From assembly GCA_902496345.1 (NCBI GenBank), contig CABVAP010000052.1, positions 1 to 14,808 of the forward strand: a stretch of DNA of 14,808 nt, read 5' to 3'. The notes below the pieces were generated by a model. It had not been told where the DNA came from. It did no database searches and was given only the letters and a program-made list of their open reading frames with translations. This document shows positions 14,539 through 14,808 of this stretch, in pieces. A program made the translations under genes and the position numbers. The stretch is from an uncultured Eubacteriales bacterium. Lineage in GTDB: Bacteria > Bacillota > Clostridia > Lachnospirales > CAG-274. The first letter of the stretch is position 1, and every line of letters begins with the position of its first letter.

Positions 14539-14808
14539 ACACTAATTGAAATTTTTTAATCTTAGTTTAAAGACCGTGGGGCAAAGCCTCAACCCCCTTA
14601 AAACCGTGGGCTTTTCCCACACCCACAAAGTCAGCACTTTTGCTACGCAAAAGCCGGTTTACGCCGTCCGGAGTTATTTCCGGTGTCACCTTAGAAAAAG
14701 GCTTGACCTAAACTTTGTATCGGCTTCGCCGTCCCTATTCACTCTCTCGACACAAATAAAATTCTTCAAAAAATTTATTTTTGCTTACATAAGGGGAGGA
14801 CGCATCAG
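14539..14808. other. gene-free right edge with a GC-richer hairpin cluster
   Basis: No convincing ORF or known RNA is seen. Between 14574 and 14731 the GC content rises visibly above its surroundings and short hairpins follow each other: GGGG/CCCC (14578-14581, 14593-14596), GTGGG/CCCAC (14606-14610, 14616-14620), CTTTTGC/GCAAAAG (14637-14643, 14647-14653), CCGGA/TCCGG (14668-14672, 14679-14683) and CGGC/GCCG (14721-14724, 14728-14731). This could be a repeated intergenic element or a structured RNA. From 14732 on it is AT-rich and featureless. Confidence 0.45.

Overview
The window comes from an AT-rich, anaerobic, endospore-forming member of the Clostridia (Bacillota). The evidence is an alpha/beta-type small acid-soluble spore protein, a SpoIID-like/peptidoglycan-binding protein fragment of the kind found in clostridial genomes, a SCIFF ranthipeptide with its radical SAM maturase beside secD-secF, and strong AGGAGG ribosome binding sites throughout. 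No species is assigned.

Positions 1 to about 2448 (plus strand) look like the right-hand end of an integrated element. They hold the tail of an ImmA/IrrE-type metallopeptidase, a zeta-toxin-like P-loop ATPase, and a large serine recombinase that is the last gene before the junction. Just after it lies a perfect 8+2+8 bp palindrome (2440-2457), and from there the reading frame continues into the C-terminal part of a SpoIID-like/peptidoglycan-binding protein whose N-terminal part is absent. My reading is that the element inserted itself into this gene and that 2440-2457 is the hybrid attachment core. The N-terminal part should then lie at the element's other end, left of the window, and precise excision would rebuild the gene. 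This resembles the skin-type elements that split sporulation genes. A SASP gene with a plausible sigma-G promoter follows, ending at a strong bidirectional terminator (3511-3580).

Positions 3589-10166 (minus strand) form one likely operon read right to left: recJ, a SWIM-domain SNF2 helicase, and a 532-residue protein of unknown role with a possible pRiA4b ORF-3-like C-terminus. Positions 10288-12459 (minus) hold secF and secD behind a near-consensus sigma-A promoter with a leader of about 160 nt. Positions 12747-14465 (minus) hold the SCIFF precursor (scfA) and its maturase (scfB). The two are separated by an intrinsic terminator and a long inverted repeat, so the precursor is probably made in excess of the enzyme. 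The right edge (14539-14808) has no gene but carries a comparatively GC-rich cluster of short hairpins that I cannot identify.

The most interesting items are the split gene with its palindromic recombination core, the terminator-separated SCIFF pair with its inverted repeat, and the helicase plus unknown-protein pair.
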